DNA from: an uncultured Collinsella sp.
Lineage (GTDB): Bacteria > Actinomycetota > Coriobacteriia > Coriobacteriales > Coriobacteriaceae
Length of the DNA stretch: 64,000 nucleotides
NCBI GenBank assembly: GCA_959019775.1
Contig: CAUEPS010000002.1
Coordinates: 1 to 64,000, forward strand
Direction of reading: 5' to 3'
Of the stretch, positions 1 through 8,027 are shown piece by piece (positions within the stretch are counted from its first letter, which is position 1; each line of letters opens with the position of its first letter). Below the pieces are notes generated by a model. The model saw nothing but the letters and a program-made list of their open reading frames with translations, ran no database searches and was not told the origin of the DNA. Made by a program: the position numbers and the translations under genes.

Positions 1-32
1 GTAAGTGTTTCTAAATGGTTTGCAAGAATTAG

Positions 33-284
33 ACCATAAATAACGCAAACCTTTGCCTGCTCTACTTTAGCGCCGTCGCCAAACTGCCCGTGCAGACCGT
101 CGCCGTCGTCGGCTACCTTGAGCCGCTTTCGGCCGTCGTGTTCTCGGCCGTCCTTTTGGGCGAAGCCATAACACCGGTCCGCCTGATGGGCGCCGCGCTT
201 ATCATCGGCGGCGCGATTTTTTGCGAACTCGCCGGCAAACGCGCAAACGCCAAGGCTAGCATCGCCCAGACAGCACGTGCTTAA
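33..284 (+). pseudogene. C-terminal remnant of an EamA/DMT-family transporter
   Basis: The reading frame encodes the last transmembrane part of a drug/metabolite transporter (residues such as YFSAVAKLPVQTVAVVGYLE, then the LLGE motif and a final hydrophobic helix). Family members are about 290 residues with ten helices, so only about the last 75 codons are present. An in-frame TAG at 30-32 closes the frame upstream, and the first 50 bases are AT-rich and unlike the rest. A GTG at 90 could start a short peptide, but a free 64-residue product is unlikely to be functional. It is either a 5'-truncated gene or the result of a rearrangement or contig boundary just upstream. Confidence 0.6.
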
Positions 285-318
285 TAGCCCCTGCTCTGAA
301 ATACTACCTGCGTATATG

Positions 319-342
319 AATAATCCCCAGATGGGGATTATT
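319..342 (+). terminator. Hairpin after the EamA remnant
   Basis: Perfect 10-bp inverted repeat (AATAATCCCC / GGGGATTATT) with a 4-base loop. No T-run follows, so the terminator role is inferred from its place between the transporter remnant and kup. Confidence 0.45.
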
Positions 343-423
343 GTCTAAAACACCCCGATGTGCCAAACTGCTCTTATATGTATAAAGATGGCATAAAGGT
401 CTACTGCTCGTGGCAGAGGCCAG

Positions 424-2673
424 ATGTCCAAGGGAGTCCACGTGGCACACAACAAGCTGGAGGCAAGCCTCCAAGACCAGCGTAGTCAAGGCGGACATGG
501 CGCCATCCCCCTCTCCGCTGGCATGCTGCTCGTAACGCTCGGCGTCGTCTATGGCGACATCGGCACGAGCCCCATGTATACCATGAAATCAATTGTCGCC
601 AACAACGGCGGCATCGGTACCGTTAGCGAGGACATGATCTTGGGCGCGCTCTCGCTCGTTATCTGGACCATGACGCTCGTGACCACGGTCAAGTACGTGG
701 TAATCGCCATGAAGGCCGATAACCACAACGAAGGCGGCATCTTCGCCCTGTTCAGCCTCGTGCGCAAGGTGGCACCATGGCTGATTCTGCCCGCCATGAT
801 CGGCGGTGCGGCACTGCTTGCCGACGGCATCCTCACCCCCGCGGTCACGGTCACCACAGCCATTGAGGGCCTGCGCACCATCGAATGGGGCCATGCGCTT
901 TTGGGCGACGGCCAGACCAATGTGATCATCATCACTATCATCATTATCTGCGGCCTGTTTGCCATGCAGCGCGCCGGCACCTCGTCGATCGGCAAGCTGT
1001 TCGGCCCGCTCATGACGCTGTGGTTCCTGTTCCTGGCAGGCGCCGGCCTGTTCAACATGCTCGGCAACCTGTCCATCCTACGCGCGCTCAACCCCATCCG
1101 CGGCATCATGTTCCTGTTCTCGCCCATCAACCACTCGGGCATCATGGTGCTCGGCTTCGTATTCCTGTCGACGACCGGCGCCGAGGCGCTCTACTCGGAC
1201 ATGGGCCACGTTGGCAAGGCAAACATCTATGCATCCTGGCCGTTTGTTAAGGCGGCGCTTATCCTCAACTACCTGGGCCAGGGGGCTTGGCTGCTCGCCA
1301 ATAATTCCAACCCCCAGATGCTCGCGATGGATATCGTCAACCCGTTCTATATGATGCTCCCCGAGCCCCTGCGCCCCTTTGCCATCGTGCTTTCGGCCGT
1401 GGCGGCCATCATCGCCTCGCAGGCGCTCATCACCGGCTCGTTCTCGCTGGTATCCGAGGCCACGCGTCTCAACCTTATGCCGCACCTGCGCATCCACTAC
1501 CCCAGCGACACCAAGGGCCAGCTCTATATTCCGCTCGTCAACAACATCATGTGGGTCGGCTGCATCTTCATCGTGCTGCTATTCCAAAACTCTGAGCGCA
1601 TGGAAAGCGCCTATGGCCTCGCCATCACCGTGACCATGCTCATGACCACCACACTGCTGACGAGCTATATCGCCGGCATCCTCAAGCACAAGCTGGGTGC
1701 CTGCGTCTTCGCCCTGCTCTTTGGTGCCATTGAGCTGTGCTTCTTCGCTTCGTGCCTCACTATGTTCTTTGACGGCGGCTACGTCATGATCTTCCTGGCC
1801 GCGCTGCTGTTCGGCCTTATGTATGTGTGGCGCCGCGGCACCGCCATCGAGCGCACGCAGACGATCCTGCTGCCCGTCTCCAAGTACATCGATCAGCTCA
1901 ACCGCCTGCGCAACGACGAGACCTATCCCGTGCTCGCCGACAATCTGGTATTTCTCACCAACAGCCCCGACCCGCTCACGCTCGACCGCGACGTGCTTTA
2001 TTCCATCCTGGACAAGCACCCCAAGCGCGCCAAGGCATATTGGTTCATCAACGTGCACGTTACCGACGAGCCCTATACGCACGAATATTCCGTTGAGACC
2101 TTTGGCACAGACTTCCTGTTCCGGGTGCGCTTGGACCTGGGCTTTAAGGTCAATCAGCGCATCAACGCCTACCTGCGCCAGATCGTTGGCGACCTGATGG
2201 CATCGGGTGAGTTGCCGCCGCAGCATCACACCTACTCTATCTACGAGACACGCGGCAACGTGGGCGACTTCCGTTTTTGCATGCTGCGCAAGATGCTTGC
2301 CCCCGAAACGGACATCAACCGCAACGACCATCGCGTCATGGCCATCAAGTACGCCGTCCGCCGCGCCTGCGGAAGCCCGGCACGTTGGTATGGTCTCGAG
2401 AACTCGGCCATCATCATTGAGTACGTACCGCTCTTTGCCCGCATGCGTCCGGCAGTCAAACTCATTCGCACCCAGGTGCCGCTCGAGATCCTGATCGAAG
2501 AGGCCGAGGAAATGGAAGTCGACATCTTCTCGGACGACCTGGTCAACGGCAACGAAGCCGGCAAGAGTATGAACGTCGATCCCACCGAGTTGCTCGAGAG
2601 CGTCGCCGATACGCCCGAGCAACAGCAACTCGACGGACTCGAAAGCACCCAGCTCAACGACGCCAACTTCTAA
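424..2673 (+). CDS. kup: Kup-family potassium uptake permease
   Basis: Low-affinity K+/H+ symporter of the inner membrane (KUP/HAK/KT family). At 749 residues it is slightly longer than E. coli Kup (about 620). The signature GDIGTSPMYT lies at residues 44-53, followed by a long hydrophobic region that would hold about 12 membrane segments, and a hydrophilic acidic C-terminal domain after about residue 480 (family knowledge). The first ATG at 424 is used; the membrane part begins near residue 30, and a weak purine-rich stretch GCAGAGG precedes it. It is monocistronic, with a strong hairpin directly downstream. No regulatory element is recognised upstream. Confidence 0.93.
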   Translation: MSKGVHVAHNKLEASLQDQRSQGGHGAIPLSAGMLLVTLGVVYGDIGTSPMYTMKSIVANNGGIGTVSEDMILGALSLVIWTMTLVTTVKYVVIAMKADNHNEGGIFALFSLVRKVAPWLILPAMIGGAALLADGILTPAVTVTTAIEGLRTIEWGHALLGDGQTNVIIITIIIICGLFAMQRAGTSSIGKLFGPLMTLWFLFLAGAGLFNMLGNLSILRALNPIRGIMFLFSPINHSGIMVLGFVFLSTTGAEALYSDMGHVGKANIYASWPFVKAALILNYLGQGAWLLANNSNPQMLAMDIVNPFYMMLPEPLRPFAIVLSAVAAIIASQALITGSFSLVSEATRLNLMPHLRIHYPSDTKGQLYIPLVNNIMWVGCIFIVLLFQNSERMESAYGLAITVTMLMTTTLLTSYIAGILKHKLGACVFALLFGAIELCFFASCLTMFFDGGYVMIFLAALLFGLMYVWRRGTAIERTQTILLPVSKYIDQLNRLRNDETYPVLADNLVFLTNSPDPLTLDRDVLYSILDKHPKRAKAYWFINVHVTDEPYTHEYSVETFGTDFLFRVRLDLGFKVNQRINAYLRQIVGDLMASGELPPQHHTYSIYETRGNVGDFRFCMLRKMLAPETDINRNDHRVMAIKYAVRRACGSPARWYGLENSAIIIEYVPLFARMRPAVKLIRTQVPLEILIEEAEEMEVDIFSDDLVNGNEAGKSMNVDPTELLESVADTPEQQQLDGLESTQLNDANF

Positions 2674-2696
2674 CACGCCACCAGCCATTGACGACA

Positions 2697-2733
2697 ACGG
2701 TCCCGCATCTCATGGGAGATGCGGGACCGTTTT
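2697..2733 (+). terminator. Intrinsic terminator after kup
   Basis: 15-bp perfect stem (2697-2711 with 2716-2730), loop ATGG, followed by TTT. It lies between the convergent kup and bile salt hydrolase genes and may serve both strands. Confidence 0.85.
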
Positions 2734-2754
2734 GCATTGCAGTAAAGCTATCGG

Positions 2755-3720
2755 CTACGAACGGCGCGGCTCGGGAACCACGAGCCTATCGGGGCTCGCG
2801 CCCTCGGCATCCATCAGGCTCACGTAGCGAATCGACGGATCCCCATACATCGCGTAGTAATAATTGCCCGTGCGCGCGCTAAAGCATCCGGTGTAGATAG
2901 TCTTCTCGAACTTGCCATCGCCCATCCTGGACGCTCCCTCGATCATCACCACGCCCTCGAGCGAGCGGAACATGCGAACGACGTTTTCGGTCTCGCTCTC
3001 CTTTTGCGGGTAATTGGCATTGAGGTACGCCGCCTTTACAAAACGGCTCGGCGAATAACAATCGCCCGGAATGCCGCGCATGCCGGCACCGGCTCCATAG
3101 GGCTTAAGCTCGGCGCCACGCCACGTCGCCGTTTGCGGAAAATCGCTTGTGGCGGTGATATAGGTGCGTAGGTTTTCCATATGCCACGGGAAGGTCGGCT
3201 GATTGGCAAGGGTGTCGACCGGATCGTCGTATACATGCAGGCCGTCAGCCATCATCTCGACCACGATGCTGCGCTGGCTGTCGCCGATAATCCAATGGAG
3301 CAGCGACACGCCCAGCCCCTCTCCGGCAGATTTGGCGACAATCACCGTGTCGCGCAGCGCGGCCTCGACCTCATCGACCGTCGAGAACGTCGCTGCCACC
3401 CACAAGGGAAACTCATAGGCCGCGATATTGGTCTTGCCGTCGACAGGGCCCTGGGCATACTCGGCATAGCCGGGAAAGTTGAGCCCCGCCACAGCCAGAC
3501 CCGCATCGTTACCGCAATCGAAAAACATGGGATAGTTCTTGTAATCGATGCACATACCGATCACCGCGTGTGCCGCTGTCGCGTCGTCGATAAACGAATA
3601 CGGAATGTGAAACCCGCGCGGCATCACGCGAACCTGCTGACCGTAGTCAAAGCTCCAGTCGAGGTTGCGGCCCAGATACATGTGGCCAGAATTATCGGTA
3701 AATCGAATACTCGTACACAT
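2755..3720 (-). CDS. bsh: Choloylglycine hydrolase family protein (bile salt hydrolase-like)
   Basis: Ntn-hydrolase that cleaves the amide bond of conjugated bile salts, or a related linear amide. The start is set at 3720 because the catalytic Cys must follow Met: the protein begins MCTS, and AGGAGG lies six bases upstream; a longer reading from 3783 would bury it. Active-site residues expected for bile salt hydrolases are visible: C2, R18 and D21 (GRNLDW), N81 (LNFPGY), the Asn of the LANQPTF segment and the Arg of SPSRF. Length of 321 residues fits the family (316-338). No signal peptide, so it is cytoplasmic. Whether it acts on bile salts rather than penicillin V or N-acyl signals cannot be told from sequence alone. 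Confidence 0.87.
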   Translation of the reverse strand: MCTSIRFTDNSGHMYLGRNLDWSFDYGQQVRVMPRGFHIPYSFIDDATAAHAVIGMCIDYKNYPMFFDCGNDAGLAVAGLNFPGYAEYAQGPVDGKTNIAAYEFPLWVAATFSTVDEVEAALRDTVIVAKSAGEGLGVSLLHWIIGDSQRSIVVEMMADGLHVYDDPVDTLANQPTFPWHMENLRTYITATSDFPQTATWRGAELKPYGAGAGMRGIPGDCYSPSRFVKAAYLNANYPQKESETENVVRMFRSLEGVVMIEGASRMGDGKFEKTIYTGCFSARTGNYYYAMYGDPSIRYVSLMDAEGASPDRLVVPEPRRS

Positions 3721-3786
3721 AGCGCCTCCTAGCTTCACGTTCTCGCTAAGTTCATTGTCACCAAACAAAAAGGCGCTAAACACAAA

Positions 3787-3820
3787 AGCCCGGACATGAC
3801 AACAACGTCATACCCGGGCT
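3787..3820 (-). terminator. Terminator of the deformylase-like gene
   Basis: On the minus strand an AGCCCGG.../...CCGGGCT stem, extended by GTCAT pairing, is followed by TTTTGTGTTT. Confidence 0.75.
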
Positions 3821-3855
3821 CAAAGACCGCAAATTCGGTCCCCAATTGAACCGCT

Positions 3856-4275
3856 CTAGACGAGTTTGCCTAAGCAGTGATCAATCATGTGTTGAATCAT
3901 TTGAGCCTCGAAGCCCACAAAGTCCTGCTTGCGCTCGCGCATCTTGCCGTCGACGATCACGTCATAAGCGACCTTGCACTTGATATAGCGCGTGGACTTG
4001 GTGACCTCCTCGTGCGTCAGGCAGCTCTCCTCCATCTTGCTGGCGCCCAGGCCAAACACCAGACGGGGGTTGTAGAGCACATGGGGCTCGCCGGCATCGT
4101 CCAGGTAGACGCAGACCTTCTTGGTGATGCCGATCTGGTTGGCGGCAAGGCAGCCGGCATCGTCGAGCGACTTGATGGTATCGATCAGGTCCTGTGCCAC
4201 CGACTCGTCCTCGACGGTCGCGACCTCGCAACGCTGGGACAGAATAGCCTCGTCGTGGCAGAGCTCTTTAATCAT
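3856..4275 (-). CDS. Peptide deformylase-like protein lacking the catalytic Glu
   Basis: A 139-residue protein of the polypeptide deformylase fold. Motif 1 is G41-CLAANQ; motif 2 reads EESCLT where active enzymes have EGCLS; motif 3 reads H129-M-I-D-H133 where active enzymes have HExDH. The metal ligands (C85, H129, H133) are kept but the general-base Glu is Met. The start at 4275 is chosen because GGAGG lies five bases upstream; the Met four codons earlier contains that Shine-Dalgarno itself. Short 135-140 residue deformylases occur in Firmicutes and Actinobacteria beside a housekeeping enzyme; this may be a secondary, inactive or altered-activity paralogue. No fmt or other translation genes are adjacent. 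Confidence 0.75.
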   Translation of the reverse strand: MIKELCHDEAILSQRCEVATVEDESVAQDLIDTIKSLDDAGCLAANQIGITKKVCVYLDDAGEPHVLYNPRLVFGLGASKMEESCLTHEEVTKSTRYIKCKVAYDVIVDGKMRERKQDFVGFEAQMIQHMIDHCLGKLV

Positions 4276-4468
4276 ACGTTCCTCCATAGGGGTCGTTGTA
4301 ACTGCTTAAGTATACGGTACCCACACATTTTCATACGGAAAATACCGCCCGTCCGCTACAAAGCGCCGAACATCAACATGTGAGGAACAGCAAGGTTGCG
4401 AAGGCGATATAGTGAGTGAGTTCGTGTCAATCGGCCTAAACTCGGGGCCGAACAAGGAAAGGGTATGC

Positions 4469-5782
4469 ATGGACGAACTATTTCACGTCAGCGAGCGCAA
4501 GTCCACAATCGGGACCGAACTTCGCGCTGGACTGACAACGTTCCTGGCAATGGCCTACATCATTGCCGTCAACCCCGCGGTGCTCTCGGGCGCCGGCATC
4601 GATGCGGGAGCGCTCGCCTGCGCCACTTGCCTGGGCGCCGGCATCATGACCATCTGCATGGGCATCTTCGCCAACCGCCCGCTCGCCTGCGCTTCGGGCC
4701 TGGGCATCAACGCCATGATCGCGGGCATCGCCACCACCATGTGCGGCGGTGACTGGCACGTGGCCATGAGCGTTATCTTCCTCGAGGGTATCGTCATCTT
4801 GCTGCTCGTCCTGTGCGGCCTGCGCGAGGCCATTATGGACGCCATCCCCGTGGTCCTGCGCCACGCCATCTCGGTTGGCTTGGGCCTGTTCATCGCCATG
4901 ATCGGCCTGTGCGACGCCGGCATCATCACCGCTGGCGCCGGTACGCTCGTCGGCCTGGGCGACATCGCCTCCCCCACCTTTATCGTCGGCATCATCTCCA
5001 TCGTCGTGACGGTTGCCCTGGCTTCCCGCAACGTGCCGGGCTCGCTGCTCATCGGCATCATCGTCGCCGTTATCGCCGGTATCCCGCTGGGCGTCACCCA
5101 CGCCCCCGAGGGCCTCATCGCACCGCTCGACTTCTCGACCTTTGGCGCCCCGTTTGCCAGCACCGCCGATGGCAACATGGCCATCATGAAGGTTCTGACC
5201 GACCCGATGCTGCTCGTCGTTGCCTTCTCGCTGCTCATGAGTGACTTCTTCGACACCATGGGAACCGCGATGGCCGTCGCCAAGCAGGGCGAGTTCTTGA
5301 CCGAGGACGGCAATGTCGAGGACATCCGCCCCATCCTGGTCGTCGACTCCGTGGCCGCTGCTGCCGGTGGCTTTATGGGCGTCTCCTCCATCACCACCTT
5401 CGTCGAGTCCACCTCTGGCGCTGCCGACGGTGGCCGCACGGGCCTCACCTCCGTCACCACCGGCGTGCTGTTCATTCTCGCCGCGTTCTTCTCCCCCATC
5501 GTCACCATCGTTTCCAGTGCCGCCACCTGCGGTGCTCTGGTCTACGTCGGCTACCTCATGATGAGCGAGGCCTCCGAGATCGACTGGTCCGACGTGTCGC
5601 AGGGTTTCCCGGCGTTCATGATTGTCGCCGGCGTGCCCTTCACCTACTCCATCTCTGCCGGCATTGGCCTGGGCTTTATCGCCTACGTGATCGTCGCGCT
5701 CTTTAAGGGCGAGGCCTCCAAGATCAAGCCGCTCATGTGGATCGCAGCCCTTGCCTTCCTCGTCTACTTCTTTGTAGCGTAA
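4469..5782 (+). CDS. NCS2-family (AzgA-type) purine permease
   Basis: Nucleobase:cation symporter of the AzgA/PbuG branch, probably importing adenine, guanine or hypoxanthine. The N-terminal signature TTFLAMAYIIAVNP and the later DFFDTMGTAMAV segment are typical of this branch. Length 437 residues. The start at 4469 follows AAGGAAAGGG with five bases of spacing; the extension to 4412 lacks a ribosome binding site. The gene ends WIAALAFLVYFFVA, and this tail is repeated as a vestige at 7779-7823. No purine riboswitch was seen in the 180-base leader. A strong terminator follows, so it is probably transcribed alone. Confidence 0.87.
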   Translation: MDELFHVSERKSTIGTELRAGLTTFLAMAYIIAVNPAVLSGAGIDAGALACATCLGAGIMTICMGIFANRPLACASGLGINAMIAGIATTMCGGDWHVAMSVIFLEGIVILLLVLCGLREAIMDAIPVVLRHAISVGLGLFIAMIGLCDAGIITAGAGTLVGLGDIASPTFIVGIISIVVTVALASRNVPGSLLIGIIVAVIAGIPLGVTHAPEGLIAPLDFSTFGAPFASTADGNMAIMKVLTDPMLLVVAFSLLMSDFFDTMGTAMAVAKQGEFLTEDGNVEDIRPILVVDSVAAAAGGFMGVSSITTFVESTSGAADGGRTGLTSVTTGVLFILAAFFSPIVTIVSSAATCGALVYVGYLMMSEASEIDWSDVSQGFPAFMIVAGVPFTYSISAGIGLGFIAYVIVALFKGEASKIKPLMWIAALAFLVYFFVA

Positions 5783-5808
5783 CGGCAAAGCTGCCAAAGC
5801 AGAACACC

Positions 5809-5849
5809 AAAGCGCGGAGTCGCATCGAGCGGCTCCGCGCTTTGCTTTT
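5809..5849 (+). terminator. Intrinsic terminator after the purine permease
   Basis: AAAGCGCGGAG pairs with CTCCGCGCTTT around a short loop, followed by GCTTTTA. The same hairpin recurs at 7850. Confidence 0.8.
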
Positions 5850-5989
5850 AAAGCCAGGCAACGCACAGACGCGCGATGTATTGCTTCCCAAGTTTTGGAC
5901 ATTTTGCCCTCCAAACGGCACTACCACCGGCTACATCCTGCAGATATGCTGGGCGTAATCGCATAGGCCCTATGAGGATGGGAGTAACC

Positions 5990-7756
5990 ATGGCCGCCTT
6001 GTTCACGACCCCCAAGCGCAATGACAAAACCTCTGGAGCCCATTTTGTCGAGCCCGACGTGTGCCGTCGCACGCTGCTCACACACGGCAGCTGGCGCCGC
6101 GTGACGCGCCGCCTCGTCTGCGGCCTGGCCTGCGCGCTTACGGTGAGCTCGCTGCTCATGCCGAGCGTCTCGCTCGCGGCCGAGTGGGTCAACGTCGGCG
6201 GCACTCAGTACAACACTGCAGCAGGCGACGAGGCCGGCACCTGGGCCTGGGACGGCGCCGACGACATGAAGCTCAACGGCTATAACGCCGGCGCGATCGA
6301 GGCAGCGGGCAAGCTCAACGTGAGCTACGAGGGCAACAACATCGTCACTAACGGCGATGGCCGCGGCATCAAGGTTAAGGATGGCGCGAACGAGAACGCC
6401 GAGCTTAATATTCAGGGCGACGCGTCCAGCACGCTCAACGTGACATCTTCTCGTGACGCCATCACTTCCGTCGGCAGCATCAACATCGACGGCGCTGGCA
6501 CTGTCAACGCCACGAGCACCGAGCACGATGCCATCGATGCCGGGGGCGATGTCACCATCAAGGGCTCGGGAAACGTTAACGCCACGGGCGATTCGGATGG
6601 CATCAGGGCCGACGGCAACATCACGATCGACAACAGCGGAACCGTCACCGCCAAGGCCACCGAGGATCAGGGTATCGATGCTAACGAGAACCTCATCATA
6701 AAGGGCGGCGGCAAGGTAGAGGCAAGCTCTATCAAAGACAATGCGATTTGGGCCGACGGCAACATCGAGATCTCGGGTGGCAGCCAGGTCAAGGCAAGCT
6801 CCGAGGAAGACGCCGCCATCGACGGTAAAAACAGCCTCACGGTCACGAACGCTTCCCTCAACGCAAGTGGCGTTGGGTATGGCATCTATGTCTACAAGGG
6901 CATCACGTTCGATGGCGCAACCGTAACGGTCCGTGCAAGTGCAGGGAACGATGAAGCCAGCGCCCTCTTCACCGACGAGGACGACATCGTCATCAAGAAC
7001 GGCTCGATCGTGGATGCGTTCGCAGAAGGCCAGTTCTCGACCGCAATCTCCACCAGAAACTACTACCCCAACGAAGCGGGTGGTCACGTCTACATTAGTG
7101 ACTCCGTTGTCAAGGCTATAGCCCGCTATGTCGAGTCCGGTAGCGACGGCCCCGATCACTACAGCAACGACCAAAGCGGCGCGGTCATTCCCGAGCATAG
7201 GGGCGTGAACATCGGCATCTTTGCCCGGACCAAGGAGGGCATCACGCCCGCGACCATCTCGATTGTCCGCAGTAAGGTCACAGCTGAGGGAGACACGGCG
7301 GCGATCTTCGCCCTTGCCGTGAGCGCGGACGGCGAGACAATCGGCACCATCGAGATCGAAGGCGCTCCCATCCAGACGCCCACAGGCGGCAAGATCATTG
7401 GCTATCGCAACAAGGAAGAACTCGATGACGGCATCTTCTACGTGGTGGGTCAAACCATCGGCACGGGCGACGCTGTGATCGACTCCCCCTATAACGAAGC
7501 TGTCGCCAAGAGCACGGTCATCGCGCCTCCCGAGGAGATCAAACCCGAGGAGAAGCCAGGCGAGACCAAGCCCGAGGGTTCCAAGTCCGAGGGCACGAAG
7601 ACGACCAAGACCGTTGCAGTTGCAGCCACGGGAGCCAAGATCGCCGGCAAACTCGCAGCAACCGGCGACGCCTCGAGCGCAGCCATCGTGGCAGCCGCCC
7701 TTGCGGGAACAGCCGCCATCGCCGCGGGCGCCGTGGTGAGCCGCAAGCGCTCGTAA
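5990..7756 (+). CDS. Secreted beta-helix, carbohydrate-binding-domain-like surface protein (copy 1)
   Basis: 588 residues. A long, basic N-terminus and a hydrophobic stretch ending SVSLAA form an export signal of about 64 residues. The mature part is built from Gly/Asn-rich repeats of about 20 residues (patterns like IKGSGNVNATGDSDGI and DGIRADGNITID), resembling the Cthe_2159-type carbohydrate-binding parallel beta-helix. A Pro/Glu/Lys linker (PPEEIKPEEKPGETKPEG) precedes LAATGD, a hydrophobic segment and the tail SRKRS, which fits a sortase-type wall-sorting signal of LxxTG type. Start at 5990 follows GGGAG; upstream ATGs at 5972 and 5978 are alternatives. Ligand unknown; it is probably a cell-surface adhesin or glycan binder. 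It has one repeat unit more than copy 2. Confidence 0.8.
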   Translation: MAALFTTPKRNDKTSGAHFVEPDVCRRTLLTHGSWRRVTRRLVCGLACALTVSSLLMPSVSLAAEWVNVGGTQYNTAAGDEAGTWAWDGADDMKLNGYNAGAIEAAGKLNVSYEGNNIVTNGDGRGIKVKDGANENAELNIQGDASSTLNVTSSRDAITSVGSINIDGAGTVNATSTEHDAIDAGGDVTIKGSGNVNATGDSDGIRADGNITIDNSGTVTAKATEDQGIDANENLIIKGGGKVEASSIKDNAIWADGNIEISGGSQVKASSEEDAAIDGKNSLTVTNASLNASGVGYGIYVYKGITFDGATVTVRASAGNDEASALFTDEDDIVIKNGSIVDAFAEGQFSTAISTRNYYPNEAGGHVYISDSVVKAIARYVESGSDGPDHYSNDQSGAVIPEHRGVNIGIFARTKEGITPATISIVRSKVTAEGDTAAIFALAVSADGETIGTIEIEGAPIQTPTGGKIIGYRNKEELDDGIFYVVGQTIGTGDAVIDSPYNEAVAKSTVIAPPEEIKPEEKPGETKPEGSKSEGTKTTKTVAVAATGAKIAGKLAATGDASSAAIVAAALAGTAAIAAGAVVSRKRS

Positions 7757-7778
7757 ACACTTTTTCGCACGGGACGGG

Positions 7779-7823
7779 TGGATCGCGGCCCTTGCCTTCC
7801 TCGTCTACTTCTTCGTAGCGTAA
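7779..7823 (+). pseudogene. Vestige of the purine permease 3' end
   Basis: Fourteen codons plus stop reading WIAALAFLVYFFVA, the same peptide as the end of the permease at 5738-5782. There is no start or upstream coding sequence; it marks the left edge of the second duplication unit. Confidence 0.85.
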
Positions 7824-7849
7824 GAGCAAGGCTGCAAAAGCTGAACAAT

Positions 7850-7889
7850 AAAGCGCGGAGTCGCCATGCGGCCCCGCGCTTTTCTTTTA
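7850..7889 (+). terminator. Terminator copied with the duplication
   Basis: AAAGCGCGG pairs with CCGCGCTTT, followed by TCTTTT. Homologue of the hairpin at 5809. It now follows surface protein copy 1 and the permease vestige. Confidence 0.75.
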
Positions 7890-8027
7890 GCGCCGGTCCC
7901 TGCGCCGGCGTGCGGCCTATTTCTCCCCCATTTTGGCCATTTTGCCCTCCAAACGGCACTACCGCCGGCAACATCCAGCAGATACGCTGAATCTAGTCGT
8001 ATAGGCCCTATGAGAACGGGAGCAACC

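Noticed and set aside
1579..2697. 372-codon minus-strand frame inside kup
   Set aside because: Antisense artefact of high GC; no domain and no ribosome binding site.
4288..4468. Possible purine riboswitch before the NCS2 permease
   Set aside because: The conserved three-way-junction bases are absent.
4478..5914. 478-codon minus-strand frame opposite the purine permease
   Set aside because: Composition artefact (Gly/Asp/His rich); the plus strand encodes a recognisable NCS2 permease.
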